Shown: positions 42,726-50,878 of the stretch, one piece after another | Layout of the letters: each line of letters starts with the position of its first letter | How positions within the stretch are numbered: the stretch's first letter is position 1 | The notes under the pieces: model-generated | Told to the model about the DNA's origin: nothing | Databases searched by the model: none | The model's input: only the letters and a program-made list of their open reading frames with translations | Position numbers and translations under genes: made by a program | Origin: Emergencia sp. | Lineage (GTDB): Bacteria; Bacillota; Clostridia; Peptostreptococcales; Anaerovoracaceae | Direction of reading: 5' to 3' | DNA length: 56,268 bases | NCBI GenBank assembly: GCA_022767345.1 | Contig: JALEOD010000005.1 | Coordinates: 1-56,268, forward strand

Positions 42726-42956
42726 GTGAGCACAGAAATGAAATTTGAAATAAAACAGGGGAAATACCGCCACTTTAAAGGAAATGAATACGAAGTCCTT
42801 GGAGTGGCAACCCATTCAGAAACCTTAGAACCTATGGTAATTTACAGAGCGCTCTATGGTGAGTATGGCATTTGGGTCAGACCTGCCTCTATGTGGAATG
42901 AAACCATCGTAAGAGATGGGGTAGAGAAAAAGCGCTTTACTTATATCGGAGAATAG
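42726..42956 (+). CDS. DUF1653 domain protein
   Basis: This 76-aa protein is nearly all DUF1653: GKYRHFKGNEYEVLGVATHSET (in parts), MVIYRALYGEYGIWVRPASMW and a final RFTYIG. The fold is a small beta barrel and the function is unknown to me. GTG 42726 follows AAAGGAG at 8 nt; the in-frame ATG at 42738 is a weaker alternative. It is closed by a bidirectional terminator shared with trpB2. Confidence 0.88.
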   Translation: MSTEMKFEIKQGKYRHFKGNEYEVLGVATHSETLEPMVIYRALYGEYGIWVRPASMWNETIVRDGVEKKRFTYIGE

Positions 42957-43010
42957 AAAAGAACCCATGACTGCCGGAATTTGATTTTCGGACAGCCAGG
43001 GGTTCTTTTT
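42957..43010. terminator. Bidirectional terminator between DUF1653 and trpB2
   Basis: AAAAGAACCC (42957-42966) pairs with GGGGTTCTTTTT (42999-43010). CTGCCGGAA and TTTTCGGACAG form an inner stem. Confidence 0.82.
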
Positions 43011-43025
43011 ACTCTTGCAGTTTTA

Positions 43026-44402
43026 TTAGTCCATTTTCGGCAGACTGTCGAATCCTGTCTGTAAATCTTCGTCAGTCGGTACATAGTCGCTCATTGCGCC
43101 GTCATTGAACTGCTGATATGCTTTCAGGTCGAAGTAACCGGTTCCGGTCAAACCGAAGAGTATGGTCTTTTCTTCGCCGGTTTCCTTGCAGCGGAGAGCT
43201 TCGTCGATGGCAGCTTTGATTGCGTGACTGCTTTCCGGTGCAGGCAGAATACCTTCTACTTTCGCAAAATCAGTAGCTGCTTTGAAAACTTCGGTCTGCT
43301 CGTAGCTTCTTGCTTCCATCATGCCCTGATCGTAAAGTTCAGAGAGAATCGGGCTCATGCCATGGTATCTGAGACCGCCTGCGTGATTCGCAGATGGAAT
43401 AAAGCCGCTACCCAGAGTGTACATCTTAGCCATCGGTGTAACTTTTCCGGTATCGCAGAAGTCATATGCGTATTTACCTCTTGTCAGGCTTGGGCAGGAA
43501 GCAGGTTCAACAGCAATAAATCTGTAGTCTTTTTCGCCGCGGAGCTTTTCGCCCATGAATGGGGAAATCAGACCTCCAAGGTTGGAGCCGCCGCCGGCAC
43601 AGCCGATGATGATGTCAGGGGTAATGCCGTATTTGTCCATGGCTGTCTTTGCTTCCAGACCGATGACACTCTGGTGCAGCATTACCTGAGAAAGCACGCT
43701 GCCCAGCACATATCTGTAACCCTCTTTGGAAGTGGCAGCTTCAATGGCTTCGGAAATGGCGCAACCAAGGCTTCCCGTAGTTCCCGGATGCTCTGCCAGG
43801 ATTTTCTTACCGATTTCGGTGGTATTAGAAGGGGACGGCGTCACCTTTGCGCCATAGGTTCTCATAACTTCACGTCTGAACGGCTTCTGTTCGTAGGACA
43901 CTTTTACCATGTACACGTTGCAGTCAAGACCCAGATATGCGCATGCCATGGAAAGGGCAGTACCCCACTGACCGGCACCAGTTTCTGTCGTCACACCTTT
44001 CAGACCTTGTTTCTTCGCGTAGTAAGCCTGTGTAATTGCTGAATTCAGCTTGTGGCTTCCGCTGGTGTTATTACCTTCAAATTTGTAGTAAATCTTTGCC
44101 GGCGTCTGCAGCTTCTCTTCTAAGCAGTAAGCGCGAACCAGCGGGGAAGGGCGGTACATCTTATAGAAATCCTGAATTTCCTGCGGAATATCGAAATAGG
44201 CGGTATCGTTGTCCAGTTCCTGTTTTACAAGTTCCTCGCAGAAAACAGGGGTAAGGTCAGCTTCAGTTACAGGCTGCAGCGTATCAGGATTCAGCATCGG
44301 CGCAGGCTTTTTCTTCATATCTGCGCGGACGTTGTAATACTGCGTAGGCATTTCATTTTCTTCCAGATAAATTTTGTAAGGGATTTTCTTTTCGTTGTTC
44401 AT
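43026..44402 (-). CDS. trpB: Tryptophan synthase beta chain, TrpB2 type
   Basis: This PLP enzyme joins indole and serine to tryptophan. The 458-aa length and the N-terminal extension (YNVRADMKKKPAP, then RPSPLVRAYCLEEKL) mark the TrpB2 (stand-alone) subgroup. The PLP lysine is in NNTSGSHKLNSA (about 110-121), the phosphate loop is GCAGGGSNLGG (about 266-276) and ETGAGQWGTALSMA follows the TrpB pattern. The ATG at 44402 has AAAGGAG upstream; the longer frame reaches back into the T-box terminator. No trpA or other trp gene is adjacent. Control by a tryptophan T-box shows that it serves tryptophan supply, perhaps by salvaging indole. Confidence 0.94.
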   Translation of the reverse strand: MNNEKKIPYKIYLEENEMPTQYYNVRADMKKKPAPMLNPDTLQPVTEADLTPVFCEELVKQELDNDTAYFDIPQEIQDFYKMYRPSPLVRAYCLEEKLQTPAKIYYKFEGNNTSGSHKLNSAITQAYYAKKQGLKGVTTETGAGQWGTALSMACAYLGLDCNVYMVKVSYEQKPFRREVMRTYGAKVTPSPSNTTEIGKKILAEHPGTTGSLGCAISEAIEAATSKEGYRYVLGSVLSQVMLHQSVIGLEAKTAMDKYGITPDIIIGCAGGGSNLGGLISPFMGEKLRGEKDYRFIAVEPASCPSLTRGKYAYDFCDTGKVTPMAKMYTLGSGFIPSANHAGGLRYHGMSPILSELYDQGMMEARSYEQTEVFKAATDFAKVEGILPAPESSHAIKAAIDEALRCKETGEEKTILFGLTGTGYFDLKAYQQFNDGAMSDYVPTDEDLQTGFDSLPKMD

Positions 44403-44467
44403 TTTTCTTTCTCCTTTCAATTTTGCGCGGGAGAGGGGTGTGTCATTTAAGCTCAAAAAGCAGAAAA

Positions 44468-44764
44468 CTCCTGTCCCAGACTATAACTGCTGGGACAAGA
44501 GTAAAAATTTCTCTTGCGGTGCCACCCGGCTTGACGATAGGATTACCCTGCCGTCCACTCTGCGCATACTATCATATGCCGACTTTGGTTACGAAGTGTC
44601 TTTCTCCGTCGCCCCTACTGCGGTATAATGAAAACGACCGGTTCGGTTTGCCCTCAGGAGTCCATTCGGCTCTGTCTTTGCCTGCTGTAATCTCACCATC
44701 TACAGCTCTCTCAAAGGTAAGTTTCAGAACTTACTACTCTCCCTCAAAGGTTTAGCTCATATTT
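44468..44764 (-). promoter_or_regulatory. Tryptophan T-box leader (riboswitch) of trpB2
   Basis: In transcript sense the leader has a stem I with AGAGAGCTGTAGATGGTGAGA, a specifier region GAATGGACTCC whose codon TGG (plus-strand CCA, 44664-44662) reads Trp, and the conserved T-box GGGTGGCACCGC (44528-44517). A terminator stem follows, CTCTTGTCCCAG/CTGGGACAGGAG (44501-44468), and then T-rich sequence. Uncharged tRNA-Trp should pair with the T-box and prevent the terminator from forming. Confidence 0.92.
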
Positions 44765-44775
44765 AATTCTTCCCT

Positions 44776-44804
44776 ATCATAACACCGGATTTGGTGCTTG
44801 TCAA
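44776..44804 (-). promoter_or_regulatory. Sigma-A promoter of the T-box/trpB2 transcript
   Basis: On the minus strand, TTGACA (44804-44799), 17 nt, TATGAT (44781-44776). The start of the leader follows within about 10 nt. The rest of the 44403-45272 gap is the T-box and repeat array 4. Confidence 0.85.
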
Positions 44805-44913
44805 TAAGTTTTTGTAAAAAAACCAAAATTGCTTTGTGAAATGTGTGGAAGTTATACAAATTTTAGAATTGCAGCAGCACGAAAACGCCTTCCTAAAGGT
44901 CAACCTGAAAATC

Positions 44914-45262
44914 TGCACCATTTTGCGCTGATATGAACTAAATGGTGCAGCCCTTCAACATGCAAAACCAATAATCCGCACCATTTTCGCCGAAATGCGA
45001 CGGCATGGTGCGGATTTTTCTGTGAGAGTATTGAATCCAGTATTGAATCCAATGTGTTTTTGGAAGTTTGTGGTAAACAATGGTAAATCCTTTTTCCTGC
45101 TTATGTATATAATTTCCAGAACACAAAGATAGCATTTAAGTTTCCAGCATTTACTGCTCCGTACCTGCACCATTGCCTTTTATTTGATATGATTTGGTGC
45201 GGAATCAGGATTCACTGGCTGAAGACTCGCACCATTTAGTTCATATCAGTGCAAAATGGTGC
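44914..45262. repeat. Alternating inverted-word array 4 (word GCACCAT)
   Basis: Eight copies alternate: + 44915, - 44942, + 44978, - 45005, + 45167, - 45194 (TTGGTGC), + 45229, - 45256. All four within-pair gaps are exactly 20 nt. The first unit (44915-44948) and the last (45229-45262) are inverse complements over 34 nt with one mismatch. The word is the same as in the array at 40191, 4.7 kb away, while most spacers differ. It lies between the 3' end of the ZIP gene and the trpB2 promoter. Confidence 0.87.
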
Positions 45263-45272
45263 GCAGTCCCCA

Positions 45273-46064
45273 TTATCCCAAACTCACATCCAAAATCATC
45301 ATAATCAGAAACCCCGCAATAAAGCCCAAGGTTGCGGTTTTGTCGCCTTCACACATCTGGGCTTCGGGCAGCAGTTCCTGCACGACAACGTAAATCATCG
45401 TACCGGCAGCAAAGGCGAGAAGCAGCGGCATCAACGGCGTAATAAAGGTTGCAATGATTGCCGCAAGGACGCCGAAAACCGGCTCCACAAAGGCGGACAT
45501 GCTGCCGATGAAAAAGGCTTTTTTCTTGCTCATGCCGTCTTTGATCAGAGGCAGGGCAACGGCAGTACCTTCCGGATAATTTTGAATGCCGATGCCAAGA
45601 GCCAGTGCCAGTGCACCGGAGAAAAGGGCAGGGTCAGCGCCATCACTGAACGCCAGGGAGAAAGCAAGACCTACTGCCATGCCTTCCGGGATATTGTGTA
45701 TCGTGATGGCGAGCACCAGCATCATAGTGCTCTGTTTCAGACTGGCTAGCTTTCCACTGGAAAGTCTGCGCATGTAACTGCGTTTCATGTAAGCGTCAGC
45801 AATTAAAAGTACAATGACGCCCAGGAGAAAACCGCCGCTGATAATCAGACAGCTGATCTGTCCGTTTTCCTCGGCTCTGTCAATGCCGGGAAGGAGCAGC
45901 GACCAAACCGAAGCTGCTACCATAACGCCGCCCGCAAAGCCGAGGAAGACACACTGTACACTGCTGCTGACTTCTTTTTTTACCCAAAAAACATTCAGGG
46001 CACCCAGTGAAGTTACCGAAAAGGTGAACAGGGTGCCCAGTAAAGCCCATATGATTCCGTTCAT
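45273..46064 (-). CDS. ZIP family metal transporter
   Basis: This divalent metal (zinc or iron) permease of the inner membrane is 263 aa with about eight hydrophobic segments. The metal-binding helices are visible as TIHNIPEGMAVGLAF (about 131-145, with H and N/E ligands) and GIGIQNYPEGTAVALPL (about 167-183). LFAAGTMIYVVVQELLPEAQ-like text (FAAGTMIYVVVQELLPEA) lies near the C-terminus. The N-terminal histidine loop of eukaryotic ZIPs is absent. No Fur or Zur box is evident just upstream. Substrate metal not assignable. Confidence 0.92.
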   Translation of the reverse strand: MNGIIWALLGTLFTFSVTSLGALNVFWVKKEVSSSVQCVFLGFAGGVMVAASVWSLLLPGIDRAEENGQISCLIISGGFLLGVIVLLIADAYMKRSYMRRLSSGKLASLKQSTMMLVLAITIHNIPEGMAVGLAFSLAFSDGADPALFSGALALALGIGIQNYPEGTAVALPLIKDGMSKKKAFFIGSMSAFVEPVFGVLAAIIATFITPLMPLLLAFAAGTMIYVVVQELLPEAQMCEGDKTATLGFIAGFLIMMILDVSLG

Positions 46065-46151
46065 ATCATTCTATCACTCCAAACTCATAAGGATATTTCC
46101 ATTGATATACATTATTCTTATGAGAAGGAAGCGGATTTGGTACGTCGTCCA

Positions 46152-47405
46152 CTAACGAATTTGACCGTTTCCTGTGATGATGTATTTGTATGATACCAGC
46201 TGACCTACGCCCATAGGACCTCTGGCGTGAAGTTTCTGGGTGGAAATGCCGATTTCAGCGCCCAGTCCCATTTCGCCGCCGTCAGTAAAGCGGGTGGAAG
46301 CGTTGTGGTAAACCGCTGCCGAGTCGACAGAGGCAAGGAATTTGTCTGCTGCTTCTTGATCCGCAGTGACGATGCAGTCGCTGTGATGGGTGGAGTATTC
46401 TTCGATGTGGGCGATTGCTTCATCCATGGAATCAACCACCTTTACACCCAGAATGAAATCCAGATATTCCCGACCCCATTCCTCATCGGACGCGGGCACA
46501 GCAGACGGCAGGATGGACATAGTCGCACTGTCGCCGTGAAGGGCGACATTTTTTTCGGAAAGGCGTTCCGCCATGGCAGGCAGAAAGCGCTCTGCGATGT
46601 CTTTGTGAACCAGCACTTTTTCAGCTGCGTTGCAGACAGAAGGTCTGGAAGTCTTTGCGTTGAAGACGATGTCAAGGGCCATAGAGAGGTCAGCGGCTTT
46701 ATCCACATAGATATGGCAGTTGCCTGCGCCGGTTTCGATGACCGGAACCTTTGCGTTATCAACAACAGAGCGAATGAGGCCCGCGCCGCCTCTGGGAATC
46801 AGTACATCCAGATAATCGGTCAGGGTCATCATTTCGGCTGCGGACTGTCTGGAAGTATCCTCAACCAGTTGTACGCAGTTGATATCCAGAGCAGATTCTG
46901 CCAGGGCGTTTCTCATGACCTGCGTAATCGCCTGATTGGAATGAAAGGCTTCCTTACCGCCGCGGAGAATGCAGGCGTTGCCCGCTTTGATGCAAAGGGC
47001 TGCGCAGTCGCTTGTGACGTTAGGGCGAGCTTCAAAGATAATGCCGCAAACGCCCAGAGGCACTGCGGTTTTACGGATATGTAAGCCGTTTGGCAAGTCT
47101 CGTTCTTCTAAAACTTCTCCCACAGGATCGTTCCATTTGGAAACTGCGATAACCGCATCAGCCATGGAAGAGATACGTTCTGCGGTCAAAGTCAGCCTGT
47201 CAATCATAGACGGGGAAAGAACGCCGCGGGCAGCTTCTAAATCTTTTTCGTTAGCAGAAAGGATGTCTTCTGTGTGGGTGATAAGGGCCTCTGCAATCAG
47301 CGCAAGTGCCCTGGTTTTGTCTTCTTCGCGGGCAGTGCGAAGGGCGCGTTCTGCGGCCTTGGCGCGCTGCCCCATGATTTCTAAAGCAGTAAAGTTTTTT
47401 TCCAT
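46152..47405 (-). CDS. proA: Gamma-glutamyl phosphate reductase
   Basis: Second step of proline synthesis: NADPH reduction of glutamyl-5-phosphate to the semialdehyde. At 417 aa it is the right length. The catalytic Cys is in RPSVCNAAEKVLVH (about 253-266), and ETGAGNCHIYVD, FEARPNVTSDCAALCIKAGNA (in parts) and GLGAEIGISTQKLHARGPMG near the C-terminus are typical. It starts 3 nt after proB and is the last gene of the hyd-pro unit. Confidence 0.96.
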   Translation of the reverse strand: MEKNFTALEIMGQRAKAAERALRTAREEDKTRALALIAEALITHTEDILSANEKDLEAARGVLSPSMIDRLTLTAERISSMADAVIAVSKWNDPVGEVLEERDLPNGLHIRKTAVPLGVCGIIFEARPNVTSDCAALCIKAGNACILRGGKEAFHSNQAITQVMRNALAESALDINCVQLVEDTSRQSAAEMMTLTDYLDVLIPRGGAGLIRSVVDNAKVPVIETGAGNCHIYVDKAADLSMALDIVFNAKTSRPSVCNAAEKVLVHKDIAERFLPAMAERLSEKNVALHGDSATMSILPSAVPASDEEWGREYLDFILGVKVVDSMDEAIAHIEEYSTHHSDCIVTADQEAADKFLASVDSAAVYHNASTRFTDGGEMGLGAEIGISTQKLHARGPMGVGQLVSYKYIITGNGQIR

Positions 47406-47408
47406 GAT

Positions 47409-48215
47409 TTAATCCTCCAAATTTCCAAAGATAGTACCCATGTCTTTTCCGTCGAAGAGGTCGTATAGATTTTCCGGACGGTCGCCTGCAATAACGCAGC
47501 AAGGAATACCGGCTGCGGTGGAAATCCTGGCTGCGCTGACTTTGGTTGCCATGCCGCCGGTGCCGAATTTGGAGCCGGCACCGCCAGCCAGCGTTGCGAT
47601 GGTATCGTCGATGACAGGCACGTGGGCAATGCGTTTTGCGTCAGAGTGCTTTCTTGGGTCCTTATCGTAAAGTCCATCGATGTCGGTGAGAATAACCAAA
47701 AGATCCGCCTCTGTCAAGGTGGCTACCATAGCAGAAAGGGTATCATTGTCACCGATACTGAGACCCTCCAGTTCGTCTGTGGCAACGGTGTCGTTTTCGT
47801 TGACGATAGGAATAATGCCCAGGGCTATGAGCTCGGCGAAAGTATTCTGTACGTTTTCGCGGCTTTTGTCGTTGTCAACGATATCTGCGGTCAGCAGAAT
47901 CTGTGCTACGGTCTGACTGAACTCACCGAAAAATTTATCGTACATAAACATCAGCTCGCACTGTCCTATGGCAGCCAAAGCCTGTTTTTTGCTGGTTTCT
48001 TCGGGCCGGGCGGAAAGTCCCAGCTTGCCGACGCCGACACCGATGGCGCCGGAGGAAACCAGAATGATTTCTTTTCCGGCATTCTGCAGGTCGCAGAGGA
48101 CTTTGCAGAGGTTTTCGATGTGGCGCAGGTGCATTTTGCCGCCGGCGTGGGTCAGGGTAGAGGTGCCGACCTTGACGACGACTCTTTGGCTATTTGTAAT
48201 TTTATTTTTATTCAT
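47409..48215 (-). CDS. proB: Glutamate 5-kinase
   Basis: First step of proline synthesis. The 268-aa form has only the amino-acid-kinase domain and no C-terminal PUA domain. VVVKVGTSTLTHAGGK (about 12-27), LVSSGAIGVGVGKL (about 53-66), FNENDTVA-like NENDTVATDEL (about 140-150) and GGMATKVSAARI (about 219-230) are present. Its start lies 8 nt inside the 3' end of hydF, so proBA is tied to the hydrogenase maturation operon. Confidence 0.95.
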   Translation of the reverse strand: MNKNKITNSQRVVVKVGTSTLTHAGGKMHLRHIENLCKVLCDLQNAGKEIILVSSGAIGVGVGKLGLSARPEETSKKQALAAIGQCELMFMYDKFFGEFSQTVAQILLTADIVDNDKSRENVQNTFAELIALGIIPIVNENDTVATDELEGLSIGDNDTLSAMVATLTEADLLVILTDIDGLYDKDPRKHSDAKRIAHVPVIDDTIATLAGGAGSKFGTGGMATKVSAARISTAAGIPCCVIAGDRPENLYDLFDGKDMGTIFGNLED

Positions 48216-49431
48216 GAAAAATCTCCAAGCTTCTGTCTAAAATTCCATTGATATGGGCAATCAGTGTGCCGTAATTGGTAAAGGGAACACCGGCTTCCCT
48301 GGCAAGTTCCATGCGGGAAAGCATTTCCCGCTCGTTCAGCATGCAGCCACCGCAGTGGACGACCAGTGCGTAAGGGGTCAAATCCCGCGGAAACTCACCG
48401 CCGCTTGTGAAGTAAAAGTCCAGTTTCTTTCCTGTAAACTTTTCTATCCAGCCGGGCAGTTTTACGGTGCCGATGTCTTCGCACTGTCTGTGATGGGTGC
48501 AGCCTTCGGAAATCAGCACTTTATCGCCGTCAGAAAGATGCGGCAGGTAATGAGCGCCTTTTGATGCCGTTTCCAAAATACCTTTGAATCTAGCCATCAA
48601 GATGGAAAAAGAAGTCAAAGGCACACTGGGCGGAACGATTTCCTTCACCTGATGAAAGGCCTGGCTATCGGTTACCACCAGAGCAGGGGGTTCTTTCAGC
48701 GCGGAAAGACAGGCGGAAAGCTCCGGCACCTGGGTTACCATGGAAATGGCGTGGGTGTCCAGAATATCTCTTAAGGCCTGCACCTGCGGCAGAATCAGTC
48801 TGCCTTTTGGTGCGGATTCGTCGATGGGGGTGACTAAAATCACCACGTCGCTTTTTTTCAGTTTATCTCCGATGAGCTGTTTTACAGGCGTAGCTGTCTT
48901 TCCCAGCTGGGCGATTTTTTCCTTTAATTCTGTAATGCCGTCTCCTGCAGCTGCGCTGACCGCAAGCATTGGAATATCCAGCGCCTTTGGGTCGGGAGCC
49001 GCCTCAAGGAGGTCTGTTTTGTTCAGGACAGTGATATACGGAATTCGCTTTTTCTCAAGGAGCGCGAGCAAATCTCTGTCTTCTGCAGAAAGCCCATGCT
49101 GGGCATCGATGACCAGCACGGCAATATCGGTCTTTGCCAGTATCTGATAGGTCTTTTCAACACGTTTTTCACCGAGTGCGCCTTCATCGTCAAGACCCGG
49201 TGTGTCGATGATGACCACAGGGCCAAGGGGCAGAAGTTCCATGGCTTTGCTGACAGGGTCGGTGGTGGTGCCTTTGACATCGGATACGATGGAAAGGGAC
49301 TGACCGGTTACTGCGTTGACCAGGCTGGACTTTCCGGCATTGCGCTTTCCGAAAAAGCTGATATGGACTCTGCCAGCGCTTGGTGTCTGGTTCAGCCCGG
49401 ACAGATTAGAATCTGAAGTCTCTTTTGCCAT
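48208..49431 (-). CDS. hydF: [FeFe]-hydrogenase maturation GTPase HydF
   Basis: HydF is the scaffold on which the di-iron subcluster is assembled before transfer to the hydrogenase. In the 407-aa protein the N-terminal GTPase domain has FFGKRNAGKSSLVNAV (Walker A), DTPGLDDEG and VLNKTDL. The C-terminal part carries the cluster ligands EGCTHHRQCEDIG and VVHCGGCMLNEREM. It overlaps the 3' end of hydG by 26 nt and proB by 8 nt. All three maturases are in this window, but no hydrogenase structural gene is. Confidence 0.96.
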   Translation of the reverse strand: MAKETSDSNLSGLNQTPSAGRVHISFFGKRNAGKSSLVNAVTGQSLSIVSDVKGTTTDPVSKAMELLPLGPVVIIDTPGLDDEGALGEKRVEKTYQILAKTDIAVLVIDAQHGLSAEDRDLLALLEKKRIPYITVLNKTDLLEAAPDPKALDIPMLAVSAAAGDGITELKEKIAQLGKTATPVKQLIGDKLKKSDVVILVTPIDESAPKGRLILPQVQALRDILDTHAISMVTQVPELSACLSALKEPPALVVTDSQAFHQVKEIVPPSVPLTSFSILMARFKGILETASKGAHYLPHLSDGDKVLISEGCTHHRQCEDIGTVKLPGWIEKFTGKKLDFYFTSGGEFPRDLTPYALVVHCGGCMLNEREMLSRMELAREAGVPFTNYGTLIAHINGILDRSLEIFHE

Positions 49432-50836
49432 GTTCTATCTCCTTGATGTATTCTTCTGCAATCTGACGCACTTTTTCTTTCGGAATGTTGCAAAGCTCTT
49501 TGTCAATGAGAGCTTCACCGACTTTGCGGGTATCTGCGGAAGCGTAGTCCACCAGATATTCTTTAAGGGTCATCAATGCGTTTGGATGACAGCAGTTTAG
49601 AATTTGTCCGTTTTTGCAGAGGGTCATAAAGCGGTCACCGGTTCTGCCTTCTCTGTAGCAGGCGGTGCAGAAGCTTGGAATATAGTCCATATCCATGAGC
49701 CATTTTACTACTTCGTCCAGGGTTCTTTTGTCGTCGGTTTCAAACTGTGCGGAGTTTTCTTCTTCCGGCTCTTCTTCATCGTAGCCGCCGACGCTGGTTT
49801 TGGAAGCACCGCTGATCTGGGAAATGCCCAGGTGCAGCGCGCGGGCGCGCATTTCCTGACTTTCTCTTGTAGACATGATCATGCCGGTATACGGTACTGC
49901 GATTCTGATGATGGCGATAATTTTTGCAAAGAGGTCGTCGGTGATACCGCCGTCTACGCCGCCGTCAAAATCGGAAGGATCCACATCGTCTGCAGGTCTG
50001 ATTCTCGGCACGCTGATGGTGTGCGGTCCGACGCCGTGGACTGCTTCCAGATGTTCTGCATGCATCAGGAGACCGGCAAGCTCGTAGCGGTAAAGGTCAA
50101 GACCGAAAAGCACGCCAAGGCCTACATCGTCGATGCCGCCTTCCATGGCTCTGTCCATGGCTTCGGTATGCCAGTTGTAGTTGTGTTTCGGTCCGGTCGG
50201 ATGAAGCTTTTCGTAGCTCTCTTTGTGGTAGGTTTCCTGAAACAGAATGTAGGTGCCGATGCCGGCATCTTTGAGCATCTTGTATTCTTCTACAGTTGTT
50301 GCGGCGATATTGACGTTGACACGGCGGATATCGCCGTTTTTATGGTGAATGGAATATACGGTTTTGATACATTCCAAAATGTATTCGATCGGATTGTTGA
50401 CAGGGTCTTCACCTGCTTCCAGGGCAAGGCGTTTGTGCCCCATATCCTGCAGAGCGATGACCTCTTTTTTGATTTCCTCCTGAGTCAGTTTTTTTCTTGC
50501 GATATGTTTGTTCTGATGGTGGTATGGACAGTATACACAGCCGTTGACACAGTAGTTGGAAAGATACAGCGGCGCGAACATGACAATACGGTTGCCGTAA
50601 AAATCTTTCTTGATCTGTTCTGCCAGTGCGTACATCTCCTTGGTAATTTCAGGATCTTCGCAGGCAAGAAGGACGGAGGCTTCTCTGTGGGAAAGGCCTT
50701 TGCGCAGGGCTGCCTTGTCTAAAATGGAGCGAACCAGCTCTTTGTTGTCCTTGTTTGCGTCGGCATAAGCGAGGGTGTCTAAGATTTCTTCGTGATTGAT
50801 AAATTCTTCTGCGTGTAATGATTTTGGATTGTACAT
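49406..50836 (-). CDS. hydG: [FeFe]-hydrogenase maturase HydG (tyrosine lyase)
   Basis: This radical-SAM enzyme cleaves tyrosine to give the CO and cyanide ligands of the H-cluster. It is 476 aa with the SAM-cluster motif CVNGCVYC (about 95-102). The second cluster site lies near the C-terminus (FCTACYREGRTGDRFM, then NCCHPNAL). LALEAGEDPVNNPIEYI and FQETYHKESYEKLHP are typical of the ThiH/HydG group. It lies between hydE and hydF on the minus strand. Confidence 0.96.
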   Translation of the reverse strand: MYNPKSLHAEEFINHEEILDTLAYADANKDNKELVRSILDKAALRKGLSHREASVLLACEDPEITKEMYALAEQIKKDFYGNRIVMFAPLYLSNYCVNGCVYCPYHHQNKHIARKKLTQEEIKKEVIALQDMGHKRLALEAGEDPVNNPIEYILECIKTVYSIHHKNGDIRRVNVNIAATTVEEYKMLKDAGIGTYILFQETYHKESYEKLHPTGPKHNYNWHTEAMDRAMEGGIDDVGLGVLFGLDLYRYELAGLLMHAEHLEAVHGVGPHTISVPRIRPADDVDPSDFDGGVDGGITDDLFAKIIAIIRIAVPYTGMIMSTRESQEMRARALHLGISQISGASKTSVGGYDEEEPEEENSAQFETDDKRTLDEVVKWLMDMDYIPSFCTACYREGRTGDRFMTLCKNGQILNCCHPNALMTLKEYLVDYASADTRKVGEALIDKELCNIPKEKVRQIAEEYIKEIEHGKRDFRF

Positions 50837-50878
50837 GATACTTTATTTCCTTTCTTTCGGGTCAGAATCTCTTTCCCG

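Noticed and set aside
42608-42748. Short frame of about 46 codons before the DUF1653 gene
   Set aside because: No Shine-Dalgarno, no recognisable family and it overlaps the start of the next gene. I treat the segment as leader or decayed sequence.
44776-44804. GCACC/GGTG letters inside the trpB2 promoter spacer as part of the adjacent GCACCAT array
   Set aside because: The full word is not present and the spacing does not fit the 20-nt rule.
20573-45262. The word arrays as CRISPR arrays
   Set aside because: Repeats are only 7-9 nt, alternate in orientation and have no regular direct period, and no cas genes are in the window.
46227-47084. Plus-strand frame (285 codons) opposite proA
   Set aside because: Shadow of proA. 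The protein sequence has no recognisable domain, and the start lacks a Shine-Dalgarno.
49604-50722. Long plus-strand frame (372 codons) opposite hydG
   Set aside because: It is an antisense shadow of a well conserved radical-SAM gene, has no ribosome site and shows composition typical of reverse-frame translation.
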